Positions 20,383 to 33,400 of a DNA stretch of 64,000 nt are shown one piece after another (position 1 is the stretch's first letter; each line of letters opens with the position of its first letter). Origin of the DNA: Aurantiochytrium sp. KH105. Taxonomy: Eukaryota; Sar; Bigyra; Thraustochytrida; Thraustochytriidae. The stretch covers positions 169,465 through 233,464 of the forward strand of contig BGKB01000114.1 of assembly GCA_003116975.1 (NCBI GenBank), read 5' to 3'. The notes under the pieces are model-generated. The model saw only the letters and a program-made list of their open reading frames with translations. It did not search any database and was not told the DNA's origin. A program made the position numbers and the translations under genes.

Positions 20383-20721
20383 TGCGCAGAAAGAAAGGTG
20401 TTTCTGAAGAGGTTTTCTGCGAAGTGCTCTTGTCCGCGAGGTTTTCCAAGTACTACTGAAGGCGATTTAGTTGTTTGCTTTTTTGCGAGGTTTTACGCAA
20501 GGTGTTCTTTGACGCCCGTGTGCTTGCGTGCCGAGTCGAACCAAGCTCTCCTTTGACCTGCCTGCCTGCCTGCCTGCCTGAGCCTGCCTTGGCTTGCCTT
20601 GGCCAGCCTTGGCCTGCCTTCCTGACCTCAAAACGCGACACTTATATGAGCCAGAGTCCCGATGGCAACTTGAAGCTTCGTGATCATGGGTCACAATCCA
20701 TACACTTACCTTTGACCGCAG

Positions 20722-20729
20722 CAACAACG

Positions 20730-20775
<46 letters not shown>

Positions 20776-20802
20776 GGAGGAGGAGGAGGAGGAGGAGGAG
20801 GA
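20722..20802. repeat. (CAA)n followed by (GGA)n microsatellite
   Basis: About 17 CAA/ACA units directly joined to about nine GGA units, giving a purine-rich plus strand across 80 bp. Confidence 0.95.
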
Positions 20803-21240
20803 GCAAAGGGAAGAAGGAGCATCTGAGCTCGATGTGCTGGGCTAGGCCACATACCTCGAGTCTTGCCTCTTAATCTACCAACGGATACTTCGAGATCGGT
20901 AAATCAGATTTGCCGAAGGACCTCTTGAATACAAGGAGATAAAGAATGATCGGAGTTACTGTTATTATTCCGAAGGCTCAACGGCTCTGCTTAGGCACCT
21001 GTTATTCGCGTGTGTGTGCAAAACTTTGGGTCCCTCTTTAGTAATTGGTTTGTTTGTTTGTTTGCCTTGCTTGCTCGCGTTCACCAAGGCCACACACGCA
21101 CACTGACTGTTTTTATTGCTTATTTACACCTTTACGCAAGGAGAGCGCAAGAGAGAGAGAGAGAGAGAGAGAGTCTGTGCGTACGATAGTTGGTTTACTT
21201 TGCTGTCTGGTCAAACCTCGACGCTCTCGACAAGGGCGTC

Positions 21241-21276
21241 AAGCTCAAGCTCGAGCTCAAGCAAGAGCTTGAGCTT
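21241..21276 (+). repeat. Inverted repeat in dynein leader
   Basis: A perfect 10-bp inverted repeat (21241-21250 with 21267-21276). An overlapping 9/10 match (21253-21262) would leave a four-base AAGA loop. It could form an RNA hairpin about 185 bp before the dynein ATG. No known regulatory element is recognised. Confidence 0.5.
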
Positions 21277-21459
21277 AAATCGAAGCGCCTGAGGCGCAGC
21301 AGATTCGCCATTGAAGGAGTCCGGCGCATTCTGCGCAGCGAGCGCCGCAGCGACCGTCGCTTGCTCAAGCTCGAGTGCCACTGCTGATTGCACGACGTAA
21401 ACTAAATTCACACATCGACCGGAGAAGGCCTCGTTTGCGTACGCGCGAGCACACCCACG

Positions 21460-24400
21460 ATGCGTCCATCTTATGGCGGAAGTGGCGGTGGCGGCAACAC
21501 TACTCCGCGCTCTCCCGAAAGGCGGCAGCCCCATGGGCGAAGCTCGTCTCCACGAAAGCGCTCTCAAAAGCAGCAGCTTCACCAAGATCAGCTAAAAGGT
21601 GCTGCTGAAGCAACCTCGCCCATCAAAGGTCTACGCAAACAAATCAACAGCAATCCACGCCATGATCACGCCGACGCTGGTGTCTTTTCTGCGTACATTC
21701 ACAACCTGCAGGATGATGAACTTGCCTCCGATAGCCGTGATAGCGGTTCCGACAAGGGACCATCTCAACAAAGCTGGCACAAAGGTGCTTCGCGCGAGTC
21801 AAAAATTGCGACCGAACATTCTGAAGAAAAGGAAAGCATTCCGAATGGCGCCGCTGCCGTTGCTCAAGCTGCCCTTGACGGCATCGTTTGGGAGGAGGCA
21901 AGCGTGGCAAGCGCGCTTCGCGCTTGCCATGTACGGCCAACCGGCGAATCAAGCCTGGATCCAGGGTCCGCGTCCATGCTTCCTCTTTCTGCTTACTACG
22001 ATAAGCTTAGCGACCCCATCGTTCCGGAAAGTATCAACTTCCCTGTGAGTGGGGCCTCCGTGCTCGCGCGTCCCGAAGACACGGAGTGGGAAGATGCCCG
22101 AGTTGAAAGCTATGACGCCGAAACGGACCGCTACGTTGTCGAGATATGCACAGATGGGGATAATCGATGCGTACAGGTCCCACGTGTTCGGCTTTACTTC
22201 CCGTCCGAGCCCGTAGAGGACTTTGTTCGTCGTTATGTGAGCGCCTATTTCCGTCGCGAGCAGGCCCATCTTCTCATTCGGTACAACTTGTATGTGGACT
22301 GCATGCCAGCCCAAGTCGGGGCTGCCTTGAGTGAGGCGCAGCTGCAGCGCATTGTAAACTATGCTCTTGGGTCCTCCCGTGGGACTGCCAAGGACGCGAA
22401 GGCGCGCATGGATGTCGCTTCGATGCTCCGCGAGGTGCAGACTCGCTTCGCAAGAACGCTCAACAAGATCGATTTCGACCTGAAAATGAATCGAAGCACA
22501 CACGAAGCGTTGCAAAAAGATTCTTTGGAAGAACTCCCTGGCGTGCTACGCGCCGTTGAGCGAGTCGGCGCTGCCCCCGAACAAGGTTGCCTTCCTGTTC
22601 CAAGCTACGATGCCGAAGCCTGCTACAACGACCTTGTCGCTCGAAGTTTCTTTGCAGATGCTGCGGCACTCAAGGCGCTCGACAGTGTTCACCAGCTTTG
22701 CCAAAGGCTAGGCACAGAGGAGTTCAGGCTCTTTCGTGTTACTCCGGAACCGCAGAGTCTCTCACTTCGCGAGTTTGAGGAGCTTCAACGCGGACAGATC
22801 GACACGGTGGCTGTTCTGCTCACCGACGACTGGACTCAGGCGGCCAAGACCGCAATCAAGTCAAGCATGGGTCGCGATCCCGCGAGGTGGGACCTCGAGT
22901 CCAAAGATCGCGCCGCATACGAGGCCAGTGAGTTGCGTCGCTTCTTCCGCAATGTAAATCTGCGCATGACAGATGCTTTGCACGACTCAGTCGTCGAGAG
23001 CATCGAAAAGTATGGCCGCTTCATTGAGGAGGCGACCCAATACAGAGCTGAGATCGTCTCCTCTGCAGAGATCCATGTCGACTTTCTTTCCGCGTCTGCG
23101 AATTCACAAACTAAGCCACTCTTTCGCGTCGATCTCGTGGAAGAAGTTCGCCTCCCGCGGCCCAAGGCTGCTGTCGCTGCGGACGGTGAGGACGGAGACG
23201 ATGGCGATGGTGAGGACGCCGACGATGATGACGAGGACGAAGAGGCGGGCGGCGCTGATGACGACGAGGGGACCATGAAGGCATTCTTTGGCTACAGCGA
23301 GGACCCACAAGCCTTTGTCGAAAAGGCTCGGAACTTTGTGCGCCTGGGGCTTTGCGCAGTGCAGGGCGTCCCGCAGGTTCAGCGGCTGGCGATGGATAGA
23401 CTGTACTGGGGAGAAATTCCCGAGATCGCGACTGTCACGGAGGAGGACCCACTTGTAGAGAAAACGGAAAGCCTCATCAGCACCTCACTCGAAAACTCGT
23501 TCGGAGAGCTTGGCGCTTATCTAGACCAGCTCGACCGTTTCCTTCCCATCTTGCGCCTCGATGTGGACTCCTTCATGGCAGAACTCGAGGAACCCTTTCG
23601 CGCGGCCGAAGAGCGCCTTCAACGCAAGATCGAGCGAGAAGAGCGCCGTGCGGAGCAGCAGCGCCTGAAGGAAGAGAAGGAGCAAGCTTTCAAGGAAGAA
23701 GTGGCAAAACTTCGTGCCGAGGGCAATGAAACCGAAGCCGCAGCGATGGAGGCGAAGAAGGCAGAGGAGGACGAGGAGGACGAAGACGAGGACGACGATG
23801 ATGACGACGATGACGATGATGACGCCGAGGCTCCAACGCTTGACACTGATCAGATTGCAAAGTACATCAGCGACCACATTCGCGAAAAGGACCGCGTGGA
23901 GCTTCTCATTCCCGAGGCAGCGAATATCGGTCTCTTCGAGATCAACTGCAGCAAGCTCCGTCGCGCTCTATCTGAGAAGCACGCTTCAGTGGTCAGTCGC
24001 CTACTCGACTTTGTATCCCGCTGCACGATCGGCCAGTGCAACAACCTCCTCTCGCGATTTTCTGACATGAACCAGGAGCTCTCCAAATTCCCGCAAAATA
24101 TTGAAGAGCTCGTGGAAATTCGAAACTACATGGGGACCATCCCCAACAAGCTTGCCGAAGTTCACGAGGAGATCGCCAAGCTGTGGAAGGGCTATGACCT
24201 GCTCGACAAGTACGAGTACAGACTTGGGAGCAAAGTCTTTGGGCAAAAGTGGCGACTCTTCGGCGGCACCAAGATGATCTTGGACAAGGTGGAGGTCACG
24301 ACAGAAATGCTTGACAAAGAGCAAGTGCGATACGCCAACATTCAAAAGGAAAAGCAAGAGGACTTTCTTGTGCACCTCGACAAGCTTTCGAAAGAGGTTG

Positions 24401-27400
24401 CCAGTTTCAGCCAATTCTCCGACTTGCGGCGTATCAAGAGCATTGCACAAAGCGCTGCAGACATTGCAGAGAAGATTCGCAAGGCACAGGCCGATGCTGA
24501 TCTCTTTAACAGTCGCGAAAATCTCTTCGAACAGGAGATGACCGATTACGAGCAGGTTACCGAGATTGCACGCGCTTTCCAGCCGTACGAAAGTCTGTGG
24601 CTGACTGTGAGCGAGTGGATCACAAACGAAGAAGTTTGGAGGACTGGCAAGTTTGCTGACCTCGTTCCAGAGGATATTGAAAAGCAAGTCACGGAGTCCT
24701 ACAAGATCATGAACCGCAGCATCAAATTCTTCCAAAAAGCGGAGCTCCCGCTCATCAAGGAGACGGCAGAGACCATCAAAAGCAAAATTGAGGTCTTTCG
24801 TCCATACATGCCCATGATTACAGCTCTCCGCAACCCGGGTATGCGAGAGCGTCATTTTGACGTTCTCTCGGAAGAGCTTGGTTTCGAGGTGCGTGCCGAC
24901 GAGAACTTCACCCTCGAGCAAGCGATTGGCCTCAATCTTCACGAGCATTCGGAAACGATTTCCAAGGTTGCAGGTGTGGCTGCCAAAGAGTTCCAAATCG
25001 AGCAAGCGCTCGACAAAATGGAGCACGAGTGGGAAAACGTTTATCTCGACTGCAGACCATACAAGGACACGGGAACCTTTGTTCTTGGTGGCATCGATGA
25101 AATCATGGCAATTCTTGATGAGCACATCACGATGACGCAGGCCATGCAGTTCTCAAGCTTCAAAGGTCCCTTTGTGGAGCGTATCGATGACTTTGATCGC
25201 AAGCTGCTCATGACTTCGGAAGTTCTCGAGGAGTGGATTGCCGTGCAGCGCAATTGGCTGTACCTGCAGCCTATTTTTGAGTCGCCCGATATCAACAAGC
25301 AACTTCCAGCAGAAGGCAAACGGTTTTCGAGTGTCGACAAGAACTGGCGTACGACACTGCTCCAGGCCTCGCAGCAAGCGAAAGCGTTAGAATTTTGTCC
25401 AAACCCCAAGTTGCTCGCAATGTTTGCCGAAAGCAACAAACTGCTCGACATGGTAAGCAAAGGTCTTAGCGACTACCTTGAGACCAAGCGCGGAGGCTTT
25501 TCGCGCTTCTACTTTTTGTCGAACGACGAGCTCTTGGAGATCCTTTCAGAGACAAAGGACCCGCAAATGGTCCAGCCGCACTTGAAAAAGTGCTTTGAGG
25601 GTATTCGTTCCGTCTTTTTCAGCGAAGATATGCACATTACAGACATGAAGTCAAGCGAAGGCGAAGTTGTTCCTTTGGTGGTCCAGGTGGACCCGAACGG
25701 CAAAAATGTGGAAGTTTGGATGACCGAGCTCGAGGATCGCATGATGGACTCTGTCAAGGACGTCATGTGGTCGAGCATGCTCAGCTACGTGGAGACCCCG
25801 CGTACGGAGTGGCTGCAAATGGTGCCCGGGCAGTGCGCTTTGAACGCGTCGCAGTTCCACTGGACCCGCGAGATTGAAGAAGCCATGGACGCAGATGGCA
25901 ACGCCGGCGTCGGGCGTTGCTACGAGCAGCAGGTTCGCCAAATCAATGACATGGTGGCCCTTGTGCGAGACCCAGAGCTCAAATCGAACGCGCGTATGAC
26001 CATCTCGGCGCTTACTGTGATCGATGTGCATGCGCGTGATGTAACCGACAATCTCTTTCGAGAGGGAGTCAAGGACAAGACCGAATTTTCGTGGATCTCC
26101 CAGATGCGCTACTACTGGCTCAATGGCGAGGCCCTCGAGGGCGACATGCGCGTCATGATGGTGTCCTCGCTACGTCCCTATGGCTACGAGTACCTAGGTA
26201 ACTCCTTTCGTCTCGTTATTACGCCTCTCACCGACAAGTGTTATCTGACGCTCATGGGTGCGCTGCAGATGAACCTGGGAGGTGCTCCTGCAGGCCCTGC
26301 AGGAACCGGAAAGACAGAGACCACCAAGGATCTTGCCAAGGCCCTTGCTAAGCAGTGTGTCGTCTTCAACTGCTCTGATGGTCTAGATTACCTAGCCATG
26401 GGTAAATTCTTCAAGGGCCTTGCAAGCTGTGGCGCCTGGGCCTGCTTCGATGAGTTCAATCGCATCGATGTCGAGGTGCTCTCTGTGGTTGCGCAACAGA
26501 TTATGACCCTGCAGGCGGGAGTCACAGCGGGTCTCACTCGTATCGTTTTCGAAGGTGTCGAAATTAAGCTCAGCGACCAGTTCGCCGTGTACATTACCAT
26601 GAATCCTGGTTATGCAGGTCGTACGGAGCTTCCCGATAACCTCAAGGCTCTTTTTCGCCCTGTGGCCATGATGGTTCCCGACTACGCTCTCATTGGTGAA
26701 ATCATGCTTTACTCGTTTGGCTACGAAAAAGCACGTATTTGTGCCAAAAAAATGGTTGCGACCTTTCGTCTTAACTCCGAGCAGCTCTCCTCTCAGCCTC
26801 ACTACGATTACGGCATGCGCGCCGTCAAGACAACCATTGTAGCAGCAGGTAACTTGCGACGAGACTACCCCAACGAGGATGAGGAGATTCTCCTTTTGCG
26901 TGCCCTTCAGGATGTCAACTTGCCCAAGTTCCTCAGCCACGACTTGCCGCTCTTTCGAGGCATTATTTCTGATCTTTTCCCAGGCAAGAGTCGCCCAGAT
27001 ATCGACTACGGAGCACTGTTGCAGTGCCTGCGCGTGGCAAATCAAAATGCGGGTCTGCAGAACACACCCTGGTTTCTCACCAAGCAGATCCAGCTCTATG
27101 AAACCATTGTGGTGCGTCATGGTCTCATGCTCGTCGGACCGACGGGAGGTGGCAAGTCCCGCAACGTCGAGAACCTTGACACGGCTTTGGGCCTGCTCAA
27201 GAAGCGCGGCATCAAGGGCTTTGCATATGAAAAGATCCACCGGTACACGGTGAACCCCAAGTCCATCACGATGGGACAGCTCTATGGTGAGTTTGATCCC
27301 AATACTCATGAGTGGCAGGACGGTATTCTCGCAAATATCGTCCGTATTTGCGCCAAGTCGACCACCCCGGACCGCAAGTGGGTCATGTTTGACGGTCCTG

Positions 27401-30400
27401 TCGATGCCATCTGGATTGAAAATATGAACACGGTGCTTGACGATAATAAGAAGCTCTGTCTCAACTCGGGCGAGATCATGGGACTTAGTCCGGAGATGAC
27501 GATGATGTTCGAAGTTGAGGATCTCGAAGTGGCCTCTCCGGCAACGGTGAGCCGCGTGGGTGTCATCTACATGGAGCCCAATACGCTTGGCTCTGACCCA
27601 ATCATCCAGAGCTGGATCGAGTATCGACTCCCAAGCATTGTCAAGAACGAGCACAAAGCTCTGCTGCAAAAGCTGTTCGATAATTTCCTTCAGAGCGCCC
27701 TGACGCTTCTGCGTCGAAACCTCGCTGAGCCGGTGCCGACGGTGGACAACAATTTGCTGGCAAGCCTTTTGCGCATGATGGACGCGCTCTTCAATCTTCA
27801 CATGAATAGCAGCGGTGGCAAGTCTCGCGAAGACGGAGACGGCGAAGGTGATGCGTCTTCTGGAGGACTCGACCTCGATAAGGATCTCGAGCCTCTCTTC
27901 ATCTTTAGTTTGGTCTGGTCGCTGGCGTGCACGGTGGATTCGAGCGGTCGCCGAACCTTTGACGGGTGGCTTCGCAACCAAATGGAGCAGAACTCGACCC
28001 CTTGCCCTTTTCCTCGAGAAGGCCTCGTCTACGACTACGTGTGGGATGTTAAGGCACATGCCTGGACGAAATGGATGGAAACGATCCCGCCGTACAAGTA
28101 CGATAAGGATCTCCCCTTTGCCGAAACCATTATTCCAACCTCGGACTCGGTGTGCTACACATTTCTGCTCGACATCCTCACGTGCACGAACCTGCACGTG
28201 CTTATGTGCGGTGACACGGGTACCGGCAAGTCTGTGAACATCAACCGCTACCTGAGCAACGGCATGCCCGCGGACTACATTCCACTTTGTCTTGCGTTCT
28301 CGGCACAGACGAGCGCCAATCAGACGCAGGATCTTCTGGACTCGAAAATGGAAAAACGTCGAAAGGGCGTTTTCGGTCCTCCGGCGGGAAAGCGCTTTGT
28401 CATCTTCGTCGACGATCTCAACATGCCCAAGCGCGAGACTTACTTTGCGCAGCCTCCGATCGAGATTCTTCGCCAGTGGTTCACGTATGGCGGCTGGTAC
28501 GACCGCAAGGCGCTCACCTTTCGTCAAATTATCGATGTGAACATGGTGGCGGCCATGGGTCCTCCCGGAGGTGGTCGCAATCCGGTCACCCCTCGCATGC
28601 TTCGGCACTATAATATTATCACTTACACGCCGCTCGAGCAAGAGAGTATGGCCACAATCTTTGGCACGATTCTCGGCAACTTTCTTCGTGACTCCTTCGA
28701 TGGCGCAGTGGCGCCCTTGGCCGACCCGATTGTCGACTCAACCATTCAAATTTACGACCGCATTCGCTCCGAGCTGTTGCCTACCCCAAGCAAGTCGCAC
28801 TATACCTTTAACATGCGCGACCTCAGTAAGGTCTTCCAGGGTATGCTCATGGTGTCCGCAAAAATCACCAACGGGGTCGACGCGGTCGTCCGACTGTGGG
28901 TTCATGAGTGCCAGCGTGTCTTTCGTGATCGCCTCGTCAATGACGAGGACCGCGATTGGTTCAATAACCTTGTCGTCACCAAGGTTGACAAGGACCTGAA
29001 GCTTGACTGGAACAAGATCAAGCCAGAGACAGAGTACATGATCTTTGGAGACCTTCTCGAGCCGGACAACAAGATCTACCAGGAGATTGTTGAGATTGAC
29101 ACGCTGCTGCCCGCGATCGAGCAATATTTGGTAGAGTACAATGCCGAGTCCAAAACGCCGATGCACCTGCAGCTTTTCATGGATGCCATTCAGCACGTGA
29201 GCCGCATTGCACGTGTGATTCGCCAGCCCATGGGCAATGCTCTGCTTCTCGGTGTTGGTGGTAGCGGTCGCAAGTCGCTGACGAGACTCGCCGCCTATAT
29301 CGGAGACTTTGCAGTCTTTCAAGTCGAAATCGCCAAAGGCTACGGACTCGCAGAATGGCGCGAGGACATCAAGGCCTGCCTTCTCAAAGCAGGCGTGGAT
29401 GATGTTCAGGTTGTATTTCTTTTTGACGACTCGCAAATCATCATGTCACAAATGCTCGAAGACATCAATGGTATCCTGAATCAGGGTGATGTTCCAAATC
29501 TCTACGCGCCCGAGGACATGGAGAAGATCATGACCGCGTGCCGTGGTGACTGCGCCAAGCGAAAAATTGCGCCGACAAAGATCAACATCTTTTCTTCCTT
29601 CATTCTTCGCGTCAAGCGAAACGTGCACGTTGTGATGTGCATGAGCCCGGGAACGCCAATCTTCCGTGATCGTCTGCGCATGTTTCCCGCACTCGTCAAT
29701 TGCTGCACGATCGACTGGTTTTCTGAGTGGCCCGATGAGGCGCTCCGAAGTGTCGGCTTGGGTATCATGCAAGTCGAGGATCTCCAGTTGGGAGATCATC
29801 TCGACAACGTTGTCGAGCTGTTCAAGGTATTTCATCAAAGCGTCGCCAACAAGTCCCGCGACTTTTTTGAGGAGCTTCGAAGGTACAACTACGTAACCCC
29901 GACGTCGTACCTGGAGCTCCTTACTACTTTCAAGAACCTTTTGCAGGTGAAACGCGATGAGGTGCAGCAGAAGAAGCAGCGCCTTCAAATCGGTCTCGAT
30001 AAGCTCACGACCACAGCGGCGCAAGTTGCTGATCTGCAGGTCCAGCTCACGGACATGCAACCTGTCCTCGCCAAGACACAGGTTGAAGTCGACGAAATGA
30101 TTGTGCAAATCAAAAAGGACAAGGCCGCTGCGGACGAGACCAAGGCCATCGTATCCAAGGAGGAAGAAGCTGCTCAGGAAAAGGCACAGGCCACCAAGGC
30201 CATTGCCGACGATGCTCAGCGGGATCTCGACGAAGCTCTTCCGGCTCTCGACGAGGCCGTCAAGTGTCTGAGCAAGCTGAAAAAGGGTGATATTGTTGAG
30301 GTTGGCTCGCTCAAGACCCCTCCTTCTGGTGTCAAGCTGACAATGGAAGCCGCGTGCATCATGTTCGAGGTCAAGCCCAAGATGGTTGCAGATCCAGCAA

Positions 30401-33400
30401 ACATGGGCAAGAAAGTCAAGGACTATTGGGAGCCTGCACAAAAAACGCTGCTCAATGATGCCAACAAGTTTCTGGAGCGACTCTTTAACTTTGACAAGGA
30501 CAACATTCCAGACAAGGTAATTCGTGAGATTGAGGCGTACATGCAGAATCCTGATTTCACACCCAAGGAAATCGAAAAGGCGAGTAAAGCATGTACCGCC
30601 ATTTGCATGTGGGTCCGCGCCATGCACAAGTATCACTTCATTGCCCTCGGCGTCGAGCCGAAGCGTAAGAAGCTCGCAGAGGCCGAGGCGGAGCTCAAGG
30701 TCACCATGGAAAAGCTTGACAAGGCTCGCTCCGAGCTGCAGGCAGTCATGGACAACATTCAAGCTCTCGAGGACGGCTACAACCAGTCTGTGGCCAAGAA
30801 GGAGCAACTTGCGCGAGATGTTGAGCAGTGCAGCGCTCGCCTCGACCGCGCGCAAAAGCTCATCGGCGGCCTCGGCGGCGAGAAGGATCGCTGGACGTCT
30901 GCCGTGGCGCAGTTCGAAACCGACTACGTAAACCTCTTGGGAGATGTGCTCATCTCGAGTGGTGCAATCGCCTACCTTGGACCCTTTACTAGCGTCTACC
31001 GTTCTGCACTCACCGATGTCTGGATTGAGGAGCTCATGCGTCTTAAAATTCCTCATACCCCGGGCGTAGATATCATCAAGACGCTCGGTGAACCAGTGGT
31101 CATTCGTGGCTGGAACATCGCTGGACTTCCCGACGATGCACACTCTGTGCAGAATGCAATCGTCATGGAGAAGGCCCGTCGATGGCCTCTGCTTATTGAT
31201 CCTCAAACTCAGGCCAACCGTTTCATCAAGAATCTTGGCAAGGAGAGCGTCAATGGGATCGAGGTCGTCAAGCAAAGCGACAAGAACCTCATTCGCTGTC
31301 TCGAGAACGGTGTGCGCTTCGGAAAATGGGTTCTCATGGAAAATGTGGGTACAAAGCTGGATGCAGCCTTGGAGCCAGTGCTTCTGCAACAGACCTTTAT
31401 TCAGGATGGCCAGGTCATGATGAAGCTCGGTGATAACACTGTGCCTTATCACGAAGAGTTTCGATTCTTTATGACTACCAAACTCCCAAATCCGCACTAC
31501 CCACCCGAAGTGGCGGTCAAGGTGAGCTTGCTGAACTTTAGCATCACGCCGCGAGGTCTCGAAGAGCAGTTGCTTGGTATTGTCATGGTAAACGAGCTCC
31601 CTGAACTGGAGCAGCGCAAGAATGAAATTGTCGTGCAGAATGCTGAAATGGGCAAGAAGCTCAAGGAGATCGAGGACACTATTTTGTACATGCTCTCCAA
31701 CTCGCAAGGTAATATTTTGGACGATGCCGAGCTCATCGAAACGCTTGCGACTTCCAAGGTAACCTCGCAAGAAATCAACACCAAGGTCGCGGAATCCAAG
31801 GAGACGGAGAAGGAGATTGATGCAGAGCGTGAAAAGTACCGCCCCTTTGCAAAGCGAGGTTCCATTCTCTACTTTGCCATTGCCGACCTTTGCATCATTG
31901 ATCCCATGTATGAGTACTCGCTTCAGTGGTACAGCCAGCTCTTTGCGCAGGGTATCCTCAACAGCGAGCCAAAGAGCGATATCGAAGAGCGCCTCGAAGT
32001 TCTCAAGGACTTCTTCACCTACATGCTCTATGAGAATGTCTGTCGTAGTCTCTTTGAGAGGCACAAGCTGATGTTCTCCTTCAACCTCGTCATCAAGATT
32101 CTCCAGGGTGACGGCCTCGTCGATAGTGCCGAGTACCGTAATCTGCTCACCGGACAGGGATCGGGACGCGTCTCAGATCTCGCTAAGCCGCAGGGTGCAG
32201 AGTGGGTGACTGACAAGATGTGGGGTGACATTCAGAGCGTCTCGACGCTGCCGGCATTACATGGTTTCGAGGACTCTTTCGTCAAGCACGTTGCCGACTG
32301 GAACCTGTTTTTTGACTCTGAAACATGTTTCGAAGACCCGCTTCCTGGTGGCTGGGACGACCGCGTGAACGAGCTGCAGCGCATGCTCATCTTGCGCGCG
32401 ATCCGCCCCGACAAAATCTCGAACTCGGTGCAGAACTACATTGTCAACAGGTTTGGACAGCGTTTCATCGAGCCGCCTCCCTTTGAAATCAAAAAGTGCT
32501 TTGACACATCCGTGGTCACAACGCCCTTGATCTTCGTGCTCACCAGTGGTAGTGATCCGACCAAGTCATACTTTGAGTTCGCAGAGACGATGGGAATGGC
32601 GGACAAGCTCAAGAGCATTTCGCTTGGCCAAGGTCAAGGACCCATTGCGGCCCGAATGATCGAGGAGGGCATTTCCAAGGGCATGTGGATCCTTCTCCAG
32701 AACTGCCATCTTGCAAGTTCCTGGATGGACGAGCTTGAGCGCATCGTCGAAGAGATCAAGCCAGAGACCACGAATCCAGAATTCCGCTTGTGGCTGACGT
32801 CGATGCCTTCCAAGACCTTTCCTGTATCCGTCTTGCAGGATGGTATCAAGATGACCATGGAGCCCCCCAATGGAATGCGGGCCAATCTTCGCGGTGTCTA
32901 CTTCAAGTTTGACGACGATCAGCTCAAGGCTACCACCAAGCCTGGTGTATACATGCGCCTCCTGTTTGGACTTTGCTTCTTCCATGCACTCATCCAAGAA
33001 CGACGCAAGTTTGGCCCGCTTGGATGGAACGTCCCCTACGAGTTTAACGAGACTGATCTGGAAATCTCGCAGCGTCAGTTGGAGATGTACCTGGACGAAT
33101 ACGAGGAAATTCCATTCGAGTGTTTGAAGTTTCTCACGGCGCGCATTAATTATGGTGGCCGTGTAACAGACGCCATTGACATTCGCACCATGGATGTCCT
33201 CCTGGAGCAATTCTACCAGCCGGACGCGCTCAATGATGGCTTCAAATTCTGTCCGCGTGAGGAGTACTTTTCACCAGCGGTCGACGAGGACAATCCCATC
33301 CGTGGATACCGTACATACATTGAAGGTCTTCCGGTCAACGCGCCACCGGAAGTCTTCGGAATGAACACAAACGCCAACATCACGTCGGCCCTGCAAGAAA

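Larger units (their letters stand above)
20383..21459. promoter_or_regulatory. Divergent upstream region of WW/IQ protein and dynein
   Basis: 1,077 bp between two head-to-head genes; both promoters and leaders must lie here. It contains a CAA/AAC trinucleotide run (about 20722-20774), a GGA run (about 20776-20802), a GA dinucleotide tract (about 21148-21172) and a short inverted repeat in the presumed dynein leader (21241-21276). No coding sequence is evident. Confidence 0.7.

Noticed and set aside
26392..32064. Minus-strand frames of 749 and 872 codons inside the dynein gene
   Set aside because: They lie opposite the conserved AAA motor and stalk; the sense strand explains all conservation.
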